Shown here piece by piece: positions 5,204-5,484 of a DNA stretch of 5,484 bases. The notes beneath the pieces were generated by a model. The model ran no database searches. It was not told the DNA's origin and saw only the letters and a list, made by a program, of their open reading frames with translations. How positions within the stretch are numbered: position 1 is the stretch's first letter; every line of letters begins with the position of its first letter. The position numbers and the translations under genes were made by a program. Source of the DNA: Nitrospirales bacterium (GTDB taxonomy: Bacteria > Nitrospirota > Nitrospiria > Nitrospirales > UBA8639); NCBI GenBank assembly GCA_021604265.1, contig BQIY01000188.1, forward strand, positions 1-5,484, read 5' to 3'.

Positions 5204-5484
5204 TCAGCTCCTTGGCTTCTTCCGTCCTGCTTCTGGATGGCTTGATAGCGGCTGATGCTGGTCCAAGCCTGTAATGAACAGGGTGGACTGTCGTTCTTTG
5301 AAATCTTTCTCCATTTCATGGAGTTTGCCAATCGTCGTATGGTCGACTAGGTAGGTTTCTGATAAGTCTAAGGTCACCCGTGGTTCTCCTGCCAATTGTT
5401 CCAACGTTTTCTTTAACCCAATCCATGTACTGAAAATCGCGGAGTCTTTGACCCTGACGGTCACGCCGTTTTGTTCATTTCGTT
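5204..5484 (-). CDS. SulP-family anion (likely bicarbonate) transporter, C-terminal STAS domain fragment
   Basis: The frame is open from the right edge and ends with 92 visible residues, so this is the 3' end of a larger gene. The visible part is a STAS domain: beta strand GVTVRV (6-11), SAIFSTWIGLKKTLEQL (14-30), the core strand VTLDLS (36-41), then LVDHTTIGKLHEME (45-58) and a final strand LFITGLDQHQPLSSHP (68-83). The IFS-W-GLKK pattern and the closing GLD-x-H-x-PLS-x-HP motif are typical of the SulP transporters found beside dabA genes in autotrophs, which are proposed or shown to move bicarbonate. A GTG at 5464 is inside the domain and is not a start. SulP proteins normally have 10-14 membrane helices ahead of the STAS domain, all outside this window. 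The substrate is inferred from context and not from the visible sequence. It reads in the same direction as dabA and may share its transcript. Confidence 0.85.
   Translation of the reverse strand, partial: RNEQNGVTVRVKDSAIFSTWIGLKKTLEQLAGEPRVTLDLSETYLVDHTTIGKLHEMEKDFKERQSTLFITGLDQHQPLSSHPEAGRKKPRS

Noticed and set aside
1..5484. tRNA, rRNA, CRISPR array, insertion sequence or integration site
   Set aside because: I saw no cloverleaf, no regularly spaced repeats, no transposase fragment and no terminal inverted repeats; coding sequence fills nearly all of the window.

Overview
The window holds one minus-strand gene array, read from right to left, and no convincing plus-strand gene. In transcription order it contains: the 3' end of a SulP-family anion transporter gene (right edge); a 320-nt gap; a complete dabA (DUF2309, the zinc-binding subunit of dissolved-inorganic-carbon accumulating complexes); a short structured spacer that may encode a 43-residue peptide; then mnhE, mnhF, mnhG, a fused MbhD/MbhE-type gene equivalent to the MrpA C-terminus, and the first 34 codons of mnhB, which runs off the left edge.

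Region by region (right to left): 5204-5484 is the SulP C-terminal STAS domain. 4884-5203 has no recognised gene. It carries a perfect 7+1+7 palindrome and a very short basic ORF behind a good Shine-Dalgarno. 1830-4883 is dabA, intact at 1017 codons with all four predicted zinc/active-site residues. 1686-1829 contains a long bulged hairpin and a second GC hairpin. 1-1685 is a tightly packed Mrp/Mbh-type antiporter module in which every junction overlaps by 1 or 4 nt or leaves a 1-nt gap.

The genes suggest an inorganic-carbon uptake locus. SulP is a plausible bicarbonate transporter. DabA is known to work with an ion-translocating membrane partner, normally the single NuoL/ND5-like protein DabB. 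Here dabA is instead followed by an Mrp module in the order E-F-G-A(C-terminal part)-B, which is the order of the archaeal Mbh/Mbs modules. The simplest inference is an Mrp-linked DabA complex that couples CO2 capture to a proton or sodium gradient. The large ND5-like antiporter subunits (MrpA N-terminal part, MrpD) and MrpC are expected beyond the left edge but are not seen.

The organism is probably a Gram-negative autotroph, such as a chemolithoautotroph, with a roughly balanced base composition. A Nitrospirota-like or similar lithotroph would fit, but the window has no marker that fixes the taxon, so this is a weak guess.
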